Shown here: in pieces, positions 1 through 7,731 of the stretch | Numbering within the stretch: position 1 is the first letter of the stretch | Layout of the letters: the number at the start of each line of letters is the position of its first letter | NCBI GenBank assembly: GCA_021820165.1 | Contig: JAKADW010000001.1 | Span: forward strand, 1 to 23,525 | Source of the DNA: Bacillota bacterium | GTDB lineage: Bacteria > Bacillota_E > Sulfobacillia > Sulfobacillales > Sulfobacillaceae | DNA: 23,525 bases | Reading direction: 5' to 3' | Translations under genes and position numbers: made by a program | The notes under the pieces: model-generated | What the model was told of the DNA's origin: nothing | The model's database searches: none | The model's input: the letters and a program-made list of their open reading frames with translations, nothing else

Positions 1-84
1 CCGCTCCCGCATACCGGCTAGTTTCTCAAGCCGTACCTGCCGCGGGTTAAAATGCCCCTCTTGTTCGCCCACGCTGACGTCCAC
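1..84 (-). CDS. lysS: Lysyl-tRNA synthetase, N-terminal fragment (runs off window)
   Basis: Only the first 28 codons lie in the window; the gene continues past position 1. Class II LysRS charges tRNA-Lys in the cytoplasm. The frame opens with GTG at 84 (upstream in frame is a TAA at 93-91), and reads VDVSVGEQEGHF followed by NPRQVRLEKLAGMRER. The pattern Q-x-R-x-E-K-L-x-x-M/L-R-x-x-G is the usual LysS N-terminus just before the anticodon-binding OB fold. It starts 10 bases after the greA stop, the common greA-lysS arrangement of Firmicutes, so co-transcription is likely. The Shine-Dalgarno is weak. Identification rests on the short motif plus synteny. Confidence 0.7.
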   Translation of the reverse strand, partial: MDVSVGEQEGHFNPRQVRLEKLAGMRER

Positions 85-94
85 CCACCATTAC

Positions 95-568
95 TTACGA
101 GATTTTTACAATCTCCAAACGAATTTTGCCCACCGGCGCGCTAACCTCTACCTGGCTGCCGACCTTCGCCCCAATGAGGGCTTTGCCGACGGGGGACTCG
201 TTGGAAATATGATTCTTCATCGGGTCAGCCTCCGTAGCACCCACGATCACATACTCTTCCTCGATGTTTTCCTCCAAGTCGCGCACCGTCACATGAGAGC
301 CAATGTGAACCGTGGTTGGGTCTTGGGTTTCGGCATCCACCACGCGTGCTTGACGTAGCATCTTTTCCAGAGTTTGTATGCGACCTTCGATAAAGGCTTG
401 TTCATTTTTGGCGTCCTCGTACTCGGAGTTTTCCGAGATGTCGCCGAATTCCCGAGCTGTCTTGATCCGCTCAGCCACTTCACGCCGCTTCACGGTAGTC
501 AGGTGCTCGAGTTCCGCCTCGAGTTTCTTCAAACCTTCAGGCGAGACTAGTAACTCTTTTTCGGCCAT
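95..568 (-). CDS. greA: Transcription elongation factor GreA
   Basis: GreA rescues backtracked RNA polymerase by stimulating cleavage of the nascent RNA 3' end through the secondary channel. The 157-residue length is standard. Residues 1-75 form the antiparallel coiled coil, and its tip carries [16 protein letters not shown] with the acidic pair D43 and E46 that act in cleavage. The C-terminal FKBP-like domain ends with the typical [15 protein letters not shown] stretch. The ATG is preceded by GAGGGAG at about 5 bases. It lies downstream of dusB and the HTH regulator and directly upstream of lysS on the same strand. The 74-base gap between the HTH gene and greA shows no convincing terminator. 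Confidence 0.97.
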   Translation of the reverse strand: MAEKELLVSPEGLKKLEAELEHLTTVKRREVAERIKTAREFGDISENSEYEDAKNEQAFIEGRIQTLEKMLRQARVVDAETQDPTTVHIGSHVTVRDLEENIEEEYVIVGATEADPMKNHISNESPVGKALIGAKVGSQVEVSAPVGKIRLEIVKIS

Positions 569-642
569 GGGTACTCCCTCTCTTTATAAAAAACCGTCTT
601 TAGTATCACGATGGTACGTCAGGAGACAGGGTGCTATGACTA

Positions 643-1212
643 TCAGACGGAATCCTCATTCGACACCGGACCCGCTTCTCCTGCTTGACCCTGCACTTCC
701 TTAATGATGGATTCTAACACGGGAATATCCACCTCGACATCCCGGTTCAACGGTGTGTCCCCTAAAACCATCGGTATCACCGAGTGCACGTCCAAGAGTG
801 TCGTGAGCAGCCGGACGCGCATGTTCGATGCCATAAGAATCACCGTGTCAAACCGACGAACATCCCGCGCCAGGCGAAAAATTTCGTTGACCAGTTCAAT
901 GCCACTGCGCGACTCAGCAAACGCCCGCCGCTCCTGATCGGTCATGACAAAGCTAAAGTCCACACCAAGCCGATGACACAACTCGAGGATTGGGGTCTTA
1001 TTGGCCACCGGAAATCCAATCAGCGCAATCGAGCGTCCACGCCGAACCTCGCCCAGCGTTTCCAACCGCGACACGAAGGCCCGGTCGATCCCTAGCTGGG
1101 CGGCTGCCTCAGATTGGGATAGCCCCCGTGAGCGGGCTTGCAAAATCTCCTCGACCATATTATGGATTTTCTCAACGCTAATCAACTTATCCCCAACGCG
1201 AACTAATTCCAT
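643..1212 (-). CDS. Helix-turn-helix transcriptional regulator of the dusB-greA cluster
   Basis: I chose the ATG at 1212, which overlaps the end of dusB by 10 bases (TG of the Trp codon through the dusB TAG). This gives 189 residues and suggests translational coupling; an upstream in-frame start at 1245 would lie deep inside dusB. Residues about 15-50 contain an XRE-like HTH (GLSQSEAAAQLGIDRAFVSR). The rest alternates beta strands and helices (SIALIGFPVANKTP, FDTVILMASNMRVRLL), resembling a small Rossmann-like sensor, with no recognisable cofactor motif. Comparable HTH proteins occur beside dusB and greA in thermophilic Clostridia (from memory). Ligand and targets are unknown; it could be a local autoregulator. 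Confidence 0.75.
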   Translation of the reverse strand: MELVRVGDKLISVEKIHNMVEEILQARSRGLSQSEAAAQLGIDRAFVSRLETLGEVRRGRSIALIGFPVANKTPILELCHRLGVDFSFVMTDQERRAFAESRSGIELVNEIFRLARDVRRFDTVILMASNMRVRLLTTLLDVHSVIPMVLGDTPLNRDVEVDIPVLESIIKEVQGQAGEAGPVSNEDSV

Positions 1213-2189
1213 GTCAGTTCCGCGTCCCGGGCATGTTCCAGCCACTCCTCAATTAATGCCACGGCGTCCGCTTTGGTGGTGAGGGTCTGGGTGCGCTTTC
1301 GGTACTCGGCCGACCCCGGCGTTCCCTTGAGGTACCATGCCAGTTGCTTACGCATTTCCGGAATGGCGACTCCTTCGCCTTTAATCTCCACCATGCGATC
1401 CACATGCCATCGGGCCATTGCGGCCCGCTCTATCGCGGTCGGAGGCGGCAGGTGCTCGCCGGTTTGGATGTAGTGGGTGACCCGACGAAAAATCCATGGA
1501 TCGCCAAAAGATGCTCGGCCAATCATGACTGCGTCCGCCCCCGTTGTCTCCAACATCCTCCGCGCGTCTTCTGGCGTTTGCACGTCCCCATTACCGATCA
1601 GCGGCACACTGACCCGCTCTCGCACTTGGCGTAAAAAGTCCCAGTTGGCCGGCCGGACATATTGGTCGGAGCGAGTTCGCGCATGAAGCGCAATCGCCTG
1701 TGCTCCCGCCTTCTCAAATAGCGGAGCTAAGGTGGGCGCCGTGATAGAGTCGTGATCCCAGCCCGCCCGCATTTTCACCGTGACGGGTACCTTTACCGCC
1801 TGGACCACCGCTTCTACCACACGGACGGCTCGATCAGCATCATTCAAGAGAGCGGACCCATCACCGTTTTTGACCACTTTACTCACGGGGCATCCCATAT
1901 TGATGTCAATCAAATCGGCCCCGAAGGCTTCCGCCTCCACGGCCGCCTGAGCCATCATCTCCGGGTCGCTGCCCGCGATTTGAATGCCCACCGGTGTTTC
2001 GCCGGGATCCAATTCCATAAGCCAATAGCTTTTGGCGCTCTTGTGCGCCAACGCAGTCGCGTTGACCATCTCCGTCGTGCAAAGTGTTGCCCCTTGGCTT
2101 CGTGAAATGGCGCGAAATGCGCGGTTGGACACCCCAGCCATAGGAGCCAACAATATCGGCGGGTCCACAAGGATATCGCCAATTTTCAT
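1203..2189 (-). CDS. dusB: tRNA-dihydrouridine synthase B
   Basis: FMN-dependent enzyme that reduces uridine to dihydrouridine in tRNA. The frame is open further upstream, but the ATG at 2189 has a strong GAGGAGG nine bases before it and yields 328 residues, the DusB norm. Visible motifs are the N-terminal PMAGVSN barrel start, NMGCPVSKVVKNGDG with the catalytic cysteine at residue 100 (as in E. coli DusB), the phosphate-binding LIGNGDVQTPEDA, and GADAVMIGRASFGDPWIF near residue 245. The C-terminal helical tRNA-binding domain is present. It heads the dusB-HTH-greA-lysS group behind its own extended -10 promoter. FMN supply links it loosely to the riboflavin operon in this window. Confidence 0.95.
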   Translation of the reverse strand: MKIGDILVDPPILLAPMAGVSNRAFRAISRSQGATLCTTEMVNATALAHKSAKSYWLMELDPGETPVGIQIAGSDPEMMAQAAVEAEAFGADLIDINMGCPVSKVVKNGDGSALLNDADRAVRVVEAVVQAVKVPVTVKMRAGWDHDSITAPTLAPLFEKAGAQAIALHARTRSDQYVRPANWDFLRQVRERVSVPLIGNGDVQTPEDARRMLETTGADAVMIGRASFGDPWIFRRVTHYIQTGEHLPPPTAIERAAMARWHVDRMVEIKGEGVAIPEMRKQLAWYLKGTPGSAEYRKRTQTLTTKADAVALIEEWLEHARDAELTWN

Positions 2190-2225
2190 TTCACCAAGCC
2201 TCCTCGCCCCCCATTTGACGGAGAC

Positions 2226-2234
2226 ATTGTACCA
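2226..2234 (-). promoter_or_regulatory. Extended -10 promoter for dusB-greA-lysS
   Basis: On the minus strand the sequence reads TGGTACAATG, a TGn extended -10 with TACAAT at 2231-2226. No good -35 is seen 17 bases upstream (CCAGGA). The predicted start is near 2219, about 30 bases before the dusB ATG. It falls in the 125-base gap after the preceding gene. Confidence 0.55.
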
Positions 2235-2235
2235 T

Positions 2236-2274
2236 ACGCGCGGAACCCTCCTGGCTGAGGTGATCACCGCGCGT
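2236..2274. repeat. Inverted repeat just upstream of the dusB -10
   Basis: ACGCGCGG at 2236-2243 is a perfect inverted repeat of CCGCGCGT at 2267-2274, with a 23-base spacer that itself contains the palindrome GGTGATCACC. It covers the -15 to -55 region of the dusB promoter, so it is a candidate operator. The cognate protein is unknown; the neighbouring HTH regulator is an obvious candidate. Confidence 0.35.
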
Positions 2275-2314
2275 CGTTCGATATCTTCGTCAAGGTGCCC
2301 GCGAAGTATACCGC

Positions 2315-3568
2315 TTACGGAGCCAAGAACGCCGTTGAAGGTACCCGTGGACCGTGAGAAAATAGCCAATGGGTCCAATCATGTGAGGGACCTGTTTCGG
2401 CTAACACTTCAAACACCCGATGAGCCATCACGTAGTATCCAGGGTGTGCCTTCATCCACGGGACAACAGCCGTCGCCTCCGTTTTTGGCATAAAACGGGA
2501 CATCCACTCCCGTACCGAATGGGGGTCACCTGCCTCAAGCCACAACCACGCGTCGGCCACGGCCATCGCGCGCCGTCGTTGCAGCCATTGGGCGATATAG
2601 CGTTCTTTAACCGGAAGCCAGTCAGACCAGACCGTGCCCACCAAATCTGCCACTGTCATCAATCCTCCCTCAACCAGCGGCGGTAACGACAAGGCCCACG
2701 TCAGGCGCTGACAACGATTCTGTTGGCGCCATAAGGCTAGCAACGCCCCCAGTGCGATGGAGGGATTATACGCGTCGCCATGATAGAGGATGTCCTCGTT
2801 AGGCCCTGGCCTCAGCCACCATTCGTGAAGCCCCGGCACCACCACCTCCTGGAGGACGGGCGCATTAATCTGATTTCGTGCTAGAAGACGGGCCGTTGGA
2901 ATGGGTTTGGCCACTAACATCGGCGTTTCCCGAGTCATGGCCACACGCCGATCTCGCCAATCATCCACGGAAACGTGCGCGCTGACCGCCCATGGAATTG
3001 GTTCTTGCTCATCGCCTACTTGGATTCGCTCCACATACGCGTTGACGGCCGTCGTCCCCCGCTTCCGAAGTGCCTCCGGCACTTGGAGCCCATTTACTTG
3101 AGATTTCAAGCGAGCCGCTTCACCCTCGACCCGAGTTTTCCGCCAAAAGCCGACTGCCACCACATCTTGGACTCCATCTAGCCAGGTAATCAGCCCCTCG
3201 AGCAAGGCGTCGCGCTCGACGAACCCCGCCTGCGGATCAAGTAGCCTTATAATGGTGAGCACCAAATTCGCATACCTTAGGGGTTCAGCCCCATCGGCGT
3301 AGCTTCCCGCCAAAATTCGATTGGCGGTATGACGGGCGAATTGTCCCCAATGGCCAATCTCTTCGTCATCCCATTCCACGGTATCCTTGGCCAGTCGCCG
3401 CCATTCCTCTGCCTCCCGCAAAAAGCTTGCCTTAGACCAATCCGGCCACACCATTGCGGGAGGATCTGGGTCCCCAGTCCACCACCACCGGGTCATCGGG
3501 TGTCGGCGCTCAACGAGGGACCAAAAGTTAGCCTCAAGTCGAGCCTTCGTCGAAGAGTTACTGCCCAT
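2315..3568 (-). CDS. Uncharacterised protein, DUF885-like without the usual zinc motif
   Basis: I do not recognise this gene with certainty. The ATG at 3568 has GAGGAGG eight bases upstream and gives 417 residues; a GTG at 3616 overlapping the upstream stop is also in frame. It is a soluble, tryptophan-rich protein with no signal peptide or membrane segment. The C-terminal third (LVEGGLMTVADL, then long helices and MKAHPGYYVMAHRVFEVL) has the layout of DUF885 proteins, where an EGWALYAE-like segment and a PGQALAYKLG-like segment occupy these places. The HExxPGHH zinc segment of that family is not found; only PGLHEWW is nearby. If related, it is a divergent and possibly inactive member. It lies in the same direction between the enoyl-CoA hydratase and dusB. 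Confidence 0.6.
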   Translation of the reverse strand: MGSNSSTKARLEANFWSLVERRHPMTRWWWTGDPDPPAMVWPDWSKASFLREAEEWRRLAKDTVEWDDEEIGHWGQFARHTANRILAGSYADGAEPLRYANLVLTIIRLLDPQAGFVERDALLEGLITWLDGVQDVVAVGFWRKTRVEGEAARLKSQVNGLQVPEALRKRGTTAVNAYVERIQVGDEQEPIPWAVSAHVSVDDWRDRRVAMTRETPMLVAKPIPTARLLARNQINAPVLQEVVVPGLHEWWLRPGPNEDILYHGDAYNPSIALGALLALWRQQNRCQRLTWALSLPPLVEGGLMTVADLVGTVWSDWLPVKERYIAQWLQRRRAMAVADAWLWLEAGDPHSVREWMSRFMPKTEATAVVPWMKAHPGYYVMAHRVFEVLAETGPSHDWTHWLFSHGPRVPSTAFLAP

Positions 3569-3615
3569 GCCCCATCCCTCCTCGGGATCAAGGTATGCGC
3601 AGCCGCCAACGATCA

Positions 3616-4407
3616 CTACTTTCCCCGAAATTGAGGTTTCCGCTTATTCAGAAAGGCCTGGGTTCCTTCCCGCCCATCCTCCGATACGGTCAGACGCGCG
3701 AACGCTGCCGCTTCCTCGGAAAGCCCCTGGGCGATAGCCCAGTCTCGGCTGTGGACCACCGTGGCCTTGGCCGCCTGCAAAGCCAACGGAGCCTTTTCTG
3801 CTAATATACGCGCACGCCGGAGGCACTCCTCCATGAGTGCGTCGGGTTCCGTGACCGCCTCGACCAATCCCCAAGCCTCCGCTTGGCGCGCTGTCAAGGG
3901 TTCTCCCGACGCCACCATCCAGAGCGCCTGTCCCGGCCCGACAAGACGGCTCAAACGTTGAGTTCCGCCAAATCCAGGAATAATGCCAAGATTAATTTCT
4001 GGCTGCCCGAGCCGCGCTTTCTCCGAGGCAATGCGCAAGTCCAAGGCCATCGCCAGTTCCAGACCACCACCCAATGCGTAGCCGTTAATGGCGGCAATGA
4101 ATATCAGCGGACTTTCCTGGAAGCGCTGGAACAATCGTTGGCCACGCTCAGCGAACTGCCGGGCCGCGTGTTCGTCGGGAATTTGGTGAATGGCCTCGAT
4201 ATCGGCTCCCGCGACAAACGCCTTTGCTCCCGATCCGCCCACGATGACCACCCGTGCATCTTCGTGACCTTCAAGCGTGTTGAGCGCTTCTTCCAGTTGA
4301 TCGAGCACCCCATCGTTCAAGGCATTGAGCGCCCGTTCCCGTTGAATGGTCAACGCATAAATACCCGTCTCAATTTGCTCGACCAAAACCCACCTATCAT
4401 CCGTCAT
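3616..4407 (-). CDS. Enoyl-CoA hydratase/isomerase (crotonase family)
   Basis: Likely hydrates trans-2-enoyl-CoA thioesters, as in fatty-acid or butanoyl-CoA metabolism. The ATG at 4407 lies nine bases after AGGGAGG; a GTG two codons earlier (4413) is possible but too close to it. The protein has 263 residues. The CoA oxyanion-hole segments are AFVAGADI (about 63-70) and NGYALGGGLELAM (108-120). Both acid/base glutamates of true hydratases are present, E117 in GGGLE and E137 in GQPEINLGIIPGFGGTQRL, with the same 20-residue spacing as in rat mitochondrial hydratase (E144/E164). The C-terminal helical trimerisation part is complete. No other beta-oxidation gene is adjacent, so the substrate cannot be assigned. 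Confidence 0.9.
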   Translation of the reverse strand: MTDDRWVLVEQIETGIYALTIQRERALNALNDGVLDQLEEALNTLEGHEDARVVIVGGSGAKAFVAGADIEAIHQIPDEHAARQFAERGQRLFQRFQESPLIFIAAINGYALGGGLELAMALDLRIASEKARLGQPEINLGIIPGFGGTQRLSRLVGPGQALWMVASGEPLTARQAEAWGLVEAVTEPDALMEECLRRARILAEKAPLALQAAKATVVHSRDWAIAQGLSEEAAAFARLTVSEDGREGTQAFLNKRKPQFRGK

Positions 4408-4421
4408 CAGCACAGGCCTCC

Positions 4422-5189
4422 CTAATCATTGGATGTGGCGTTATCAGATGCCGTCGATGGTTCAAAAGGGGGGACCGGCTCTCGCTCCGTTTGCCAGGTT
4501 TTGAGCTTCCCCCCAAAAGGCTGATGAACCAATTCGACTAACTCCCGAAGCGCTGCAAAACGACGCACCACGGGCTGATGGTGGCTAATCACGCCGCGGC
4601 ACTGAAACGCCAATTCGGGACTTAGACGCGCCAGATCGGCCAAGAGGTATTTGGCTTTCGGTTCCCAATATTGATGCGCTTGGTACCACCCAGCCAATAG
4701 CTTTTGCATCAAAAGCCCCATAAGGTAGGAGGCGGCATCGGGATCCTCCGCCAACAAATCTTCGATATCCTTCATGAGGTCTAAGGTTTCATAGCGCCAA
4801 TGGTCTCGTTCCAAGGCCGTCCAAGGCCGGCGCCATCCTCGCCACATGTTCTCTGCTTCCTGCATTAATTGATGGGTAATCCCCGTCGCATCAAAGACAA
4901 TTTTCCCCCGTGCAAACATCCCCACGGTGGCAGGATCTTGGTCATAAAACTCACGGCGGATTTGATCAACCGGATTCAAAAACAACTCAATTTCGTCTCG
5001 AGCCACGGTAAATAATCGTCGTTGGCGCCACAACTGATCGTGAATAACGAAAAAATCCCAGTCACTATTAGGCCACGGCTCTCCGTAAGCACGGGAGCCC
5101 GTCCACAAAATGCCTAAAAGATGCGAGCCCAGCTCATCCATCATGATTCGTTTCACGTGCTCAACAATGGGTGGGCGTGCCTCCGCCAT
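4422..5189 (-). CDS. Nucleotidyltransferase-domain protein (Pol beta superfamily)
   Basis: 255 residues with an N-terminal minimal nucleotidyltransferase fold. The motif is GSRAYGEPWPNSDWDFFV, giving G31-S32 and the metal-binding pair D43/D45; RDEIELF at 64-70 supplies a plausible third carboxylate. The remaining 150 residues are helical and may bind the substrate, as in stand-alone aminoglycoside- or protein-modifying NTases, but the acceptor is unknown. The start is an ATG with AGAGGTGAG about four bases upstream. The downstream enoyl-CoA hydratase starts 14 bases after the stop. The C-terminus (residues 238-255) is polar and probably disordered. Confidence 0.8.
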   Translation of the reverse strand: MAEARPPIVEHVKRIMMDELGSHLLGILWTGSRAYGEPWPNSDWDFFVIHDQLWRQRRLFTVARDEIELFLNPVDQIRREFYDQDPATVGMFARGKIVFDATGITHQLMQEAENMWRGWRRPWTALERDHWRYETLDLMKDIEDLLAEDPDAASYLMGLLMQKLLAGWYQAHQYWEPKAKYLLADLARLSPELAFQCRGVISHHQPVVRRFAALRELVELVHQPFGGKLKTWQTEREPVPPFEPSTASDNATSND

Positions 5190-5340
5190 GCTCTCACCTC
5201 TGATTTGAGGATCTCCCCATCGGCGTCCCGCCTTCGCCCAAACGGGGCACTTGCCGTCATCGCGCTTCTTAACACCTTAGAGACCGGCAAAAACGCTTCC
5301 CCTCAGCTAAATTGTCGGGGAATTTTTCCACCCCATGGTA

Positions 5341-6039
5341 TCACAAAATAGCGCCCGGAATGCGGTAAGGCTGGGTCCGCGTGCCGTCGCTGACCCATAC
5401 TTCGGTGGCATAACCGGCAAAGAGACCAGTATCCACGACCCCCTCCACCATCTTGAAACGCCGATGCCACGCTTCAGGGTCGGGTATCGCGTCCACCTTG
5501 ACGTCGGCGACATATAGTCCGTCGTCAGTCACCACCGGACCCGTGAGCAAAGTTCGTAGCGATGCGCCGCCCGAAAGACGGGAGAGGCGGCTCAGGGTCT
5601 GACGCCACCCATAGGGAATCATGGCCACCGGGATGGATACCTGGTGAAACGTGTTCATCAATTTTCCCTTATCTACGAGAATCAAGGTTCGTTCGGATGC
5701 CGCAATGATCAGGCGTTCGCGAACCAAAGCTGCGCCCCCGCCTTTAATCAGGACACCAGAGAGGTCAACCTTGTCCGCCCCATCGACGGCCAAATCAAGC
5801 GATGTCAAAGTTTCTAACGGGACCACGGTGATCCCCTGGCCGCGCACCATCATTTCGCTGGCCTTGGAAGCCGCCGCGACGGTGAGCCCCAAAGGCTCCC
5901 GTTTGTTACGCTCTCCCAAAGCCTCAATGAAGGCTGAGACGGTACTCCCAGAGCCGATGCCTAAGCGAATTCCGTGGGGGATTTGAGAGGCTGCCCACTC
6001 ACCCAAGGTTTTCTTGGCACCGTCGAAGACATCCGGCAT
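5341..6039 (-). CDS. rpiA: Ribose-5-phosphate isomerase A
   Basis: Interconverts ribose 5-phosphate and ribulose 5-phosphate in the pentose phosphate pathway. The 232-residue length is standard. Phosphate loop GIGSGSTV is at 27-34. The catalytic set of the family is complete with E. coli-like spacing: D86 and D89 in DGADKVD, K99 in IKGGGAAL and E108 in VRERL (E. coli D81, D84, K94, E103). The residue after D89 is Lys where Glu is usual; it is not catalytic. The ATG is preceded by AAAGGAGA five to six bases upstream. The 151-base gap to the following NTase gene (5190-5340) has only weak hairpins and no clear terminator. Confidence 0.95.
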   Translation of the reverse strand: MPDVFDGAKKTLGEWAASQIPHGIRLGIGSGSTVSAFIEALGERNKREPLGLTVAAASKASEMMVRGQGITVVPLETLTSLDLAVDGADKVDLSGVLIKGGGAALVRERLIIAASERTLILVDKGKLMNTFHQVSIPVAMIPYGWRQTLSRLSRLSGGASLRTLLTGPVVTDDGLYVADVKVDAIPDPEAWHRRFKMVEGVVDTGLFAGYATEVWVSDGTRTQPYRIPGAIL

Positions 6040-6108
6040 GAAAAGTCTCCTTTCAACTCCCGTGGCCGTTGACGCACGGGGCTCACTTTTGAGAGGTTGT
6101 GCTCGCGG

Positions 6109-6804
6109 TTAATTGGAATCCGTATCGAGATAAATCCCCATGGTTTGCAAGCCTACCCGACCCGGGCCTGTGAACCGGTTAAGCATAAACGAGGACGATG
6201 CGAATAAGCCTGCCGACACGTTGATGGGCACCGTTGACATTTTCACACGGGGGTCCTTGTAGCACCACCGGCTTGGTTCCACATCCAAATGCTCTCCGGG
6301 ACCCAATTCGACCTCGATAGCATTGCCGTGCACATGCACCCAGACGACGCCCAGATCTTTACCGGCACGGAAAGTATCCACAAAGAATCCATTGCCGCCA
6401 AACAACAAATTGGCGAGACCCCGCACCCGCGTAAATCCATAAGACAGGCTGTCGGTGGCTGCGAGAAATTGATGCTCACGCACCTCCAACGTTTGCCCCG
6501 GTTGAATCGGGACCCCGACAACCTCACCCGGCGCGCTACGGCCCAGTGCGACCAATCCACGTCCGGACGCGCGTGCCAATATGATGGGCATCTTGCCGAT
6601 CATGCGCTTCATGGCCCCTTTGGGAATAGAGCCGGAGATAGTGACGCTCGGATCCCGATACATGAGCACGTAATGTTCGAAGAAAAGTGTGTACGACCCA
6701 TCTAGGGTCCACTCAACGACCGGCGCCAGGCCTCCCCGTACACGAAAGTGGATTGCATCGAGCGACCTCACCCCCTGTTCGGCGGGCAATTCGTGAAATT
6801 CCAT
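6109..6804 (-). CDS. AIM24-family protein (TIGR00266/DUF124)
   Basis: 231 residues of predominantly beta structure with no signal peptide or membrane helix. The glycine-rich strands match the AIM24/DUF124 family, a double-stranded beta-helix fold whose bacterial members have no firm function: GGLAPVVEWTLDG, FLAATDSLSYGFTRVRG, FGGNGFFVDTFRAG, then VWVHVHGNAIEVELGPGE. The family name comes from yeast mitochondrial Aim24. The start ATG has GGGAGGGA about five bases upstream. The gene is divergent from the GNAT gene, and a minus-strand TATAAT lies 30 bases before its start. The TRAP/AIM24 resemblance is by motif memory only. Confidence 0.8.
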   Translation of the reverse strand: MEFHELPAEQGVRSLDAIHFRVRGGLAPVVEWTLDGSYTLFFEHYVLMYRDPSVTISGSIPKGAMKRMIGKMPIILARASGRGLVALGRSAPGEVVGVPIQPGQTLEVREHQFLAATDSLSYGFTRVRGLANLLFGGNGFFVDTFRAGKDLGVVWVHVHGNAIEVELGPGEHLDVEPSRWCYKDPRVKMSTVPINVSAGLFASSSFMLNRFTGPGRVGLQTMGIYLDTDSN

Positions 6805-6833
6805 CGACTTCCCTCCCGTTAGTTCCTTTCTGT

Positions 6834-6839
6834 ATTATA
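6834..6839 (-). promoter_or_regulatory. Putative -10 (TATAAT) for the AIM24 gene
   Basis: ATTATA on the plus strand reads TATAAT on the minus strand. The predicted start near 6827 would leave a 20-base leader with a good GGGAGGGA. The same bases overlap a plus-strand TATAAT (6836-6841), but that one would start transcription on top of the GNAT ribosome binding site. No clear -35 is visible on either side. Confidence 0.35.
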
Positions 6840-6864
6840 ATCGCAAATCAAGGAGGCTCTCGCC

Positions 6865-7731
6865 ATGTCCTACATGATGCGGTGGGAAACCGACCTCGGT
6901 CGGTTTAGAAACACGGCCCAACCGTTCTTATGCCAGAAGGAAGCCGCCAACAACCTAATTTTGGGGCTCCTAGGGAACAGCCGTGCAGATGACCCTCCCG
7001 AGGTCATGGCCCTGGTGGAAAACTCCCAAGGCCCTCTTTTGGTGGGCCTGAAAACCGATCCCGCCCGCGCGTTAATCCTCTCGTTCGCGGCTGAACTCGG
7101 TGCGTCAAATTTTCTGGCCCAATCTCTCTATCAATCGAGACTTCAGATTCCGGGGGTCATCGGGCCGCGGCCTTTGGCCGCCGCCTTTAGCGAAACCTGG
7201 GCACGAGAAACTGGCACGTCGCCCGCCCTCCTCATGCATGAACGCATTTATGAGGCTACCCAGGTGATTTTGCCCGTGCCTGCCACCCCGGGGCACCCCC
7301 GTTGGGCCACGAGTCATGATCTGGAGGCCATCGTTCCCTGGTTTGAAGCCTTCGCCCAGGAAGCCCTGCCGGCAGAGGCCCCCAATCAGACCAAAGAATT
7401 AGTCCAACGTCGCTTGGAGGCAGGGTTCCCGAGTGGAGGTGTTTTGCTCTGGGAGGTGGACGACAAAATTGTGAGCCTCGCAGGCTATGGGAGCCCCACC
7501 GGTAGCGGAGTGCGAGTCGGACCGGTCTATACCCCGCCATATCTCCGCGGCCACGGATACGCGTCCCACGTGGTGGCTTCCTTAACGGAGGCGCTTTTAA
7601 CCTCCACCTACCGCCAGGTGTTTTTGTTCACGGATCTGGCTAACCCCACGTCCAACGATATCTACCAACGGATTGGGTACCGGCCCGTGATCGATATCGA
7701 CCACTATCAGTTTAAGGACAATGCATCATGA
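6865..7731 (+). CDS. GNAT-family N-acetyltransferase, two-domain
   Basis: 288 residues. The C-terminal half is a GCN5-related acetyltransferase: strand RVGPVYTPPYLRGHGYAS (about 213-230) carries the acetyl-CoA pyrophosphate loop RGHGYA, and FTDLANPTSNDIYQRIGYRPV (about 255-275) is the usual terminal Asn/Tyr segment. The N-terminal 120 residues look like a second, degenerate GNAT fold, as in several Gram-positive paralogues. The acceptor is unknown. The ATG is preceded by AAGGAGG eight bases upstream. Its stop overlaps the coaX stop tail to tail by 20 bases, so the two convergent transcripts must overlap. Confidence 0.85.
   Translation: MSYMMRWETDLGRFRNTAQPFLCQKEAANNLILGLLGNSRADDPPEVMALVENSQGPLLVGLKTDPARALILSFAAELGASNFLAQSLYQSRLQIPGVIGPRPLAAAFSETWARETGTSPALLMHERIYEATQVILPVPATPGHPRWATSHDLEAIVPWFEAFAQEALPAEAPNQTKELVQRRLEAGFPSGGVLLWEVDDKIVSLAGYGSPTGSGVRVGPVYTPPYLRGHGYASHVVASLTEALLTSTYRQVFLFTDLANPTSNDIYQRIGYRPVIDIDHYQFKDNAS

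Noticed and set aside
2236..2274. T-box-like wording (GGAGGGTTCCGCGCG) upstream of dusB
   Set aside because: It does not match the T-box AGGGUGGnACCGCG core, lies upstream of the predicted start of transcription, and has no terminator after it.
2190..2378. 63-codon N-terminal extension of the dusB frame
   Set aside because: The strong GAGGAGG and the canonical DusB N-terminus place the start at 2189; the extension runs through the promoter region.
5221..5340. Terminator between rpiA and the nucleotidyltransferase gene
   Set aside because: Only short imperfect stems (TGCCG/CGGCA, GGGG/CCCC) and no stem followed by a T-run in the right direction.
6836..6841. Plus-strand TATAAT as promoter for the GNAT gene
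   Set aside because: Transcription would begin at the ribosome binding site itself and no -35 is present; the minus-strand reading fits better.
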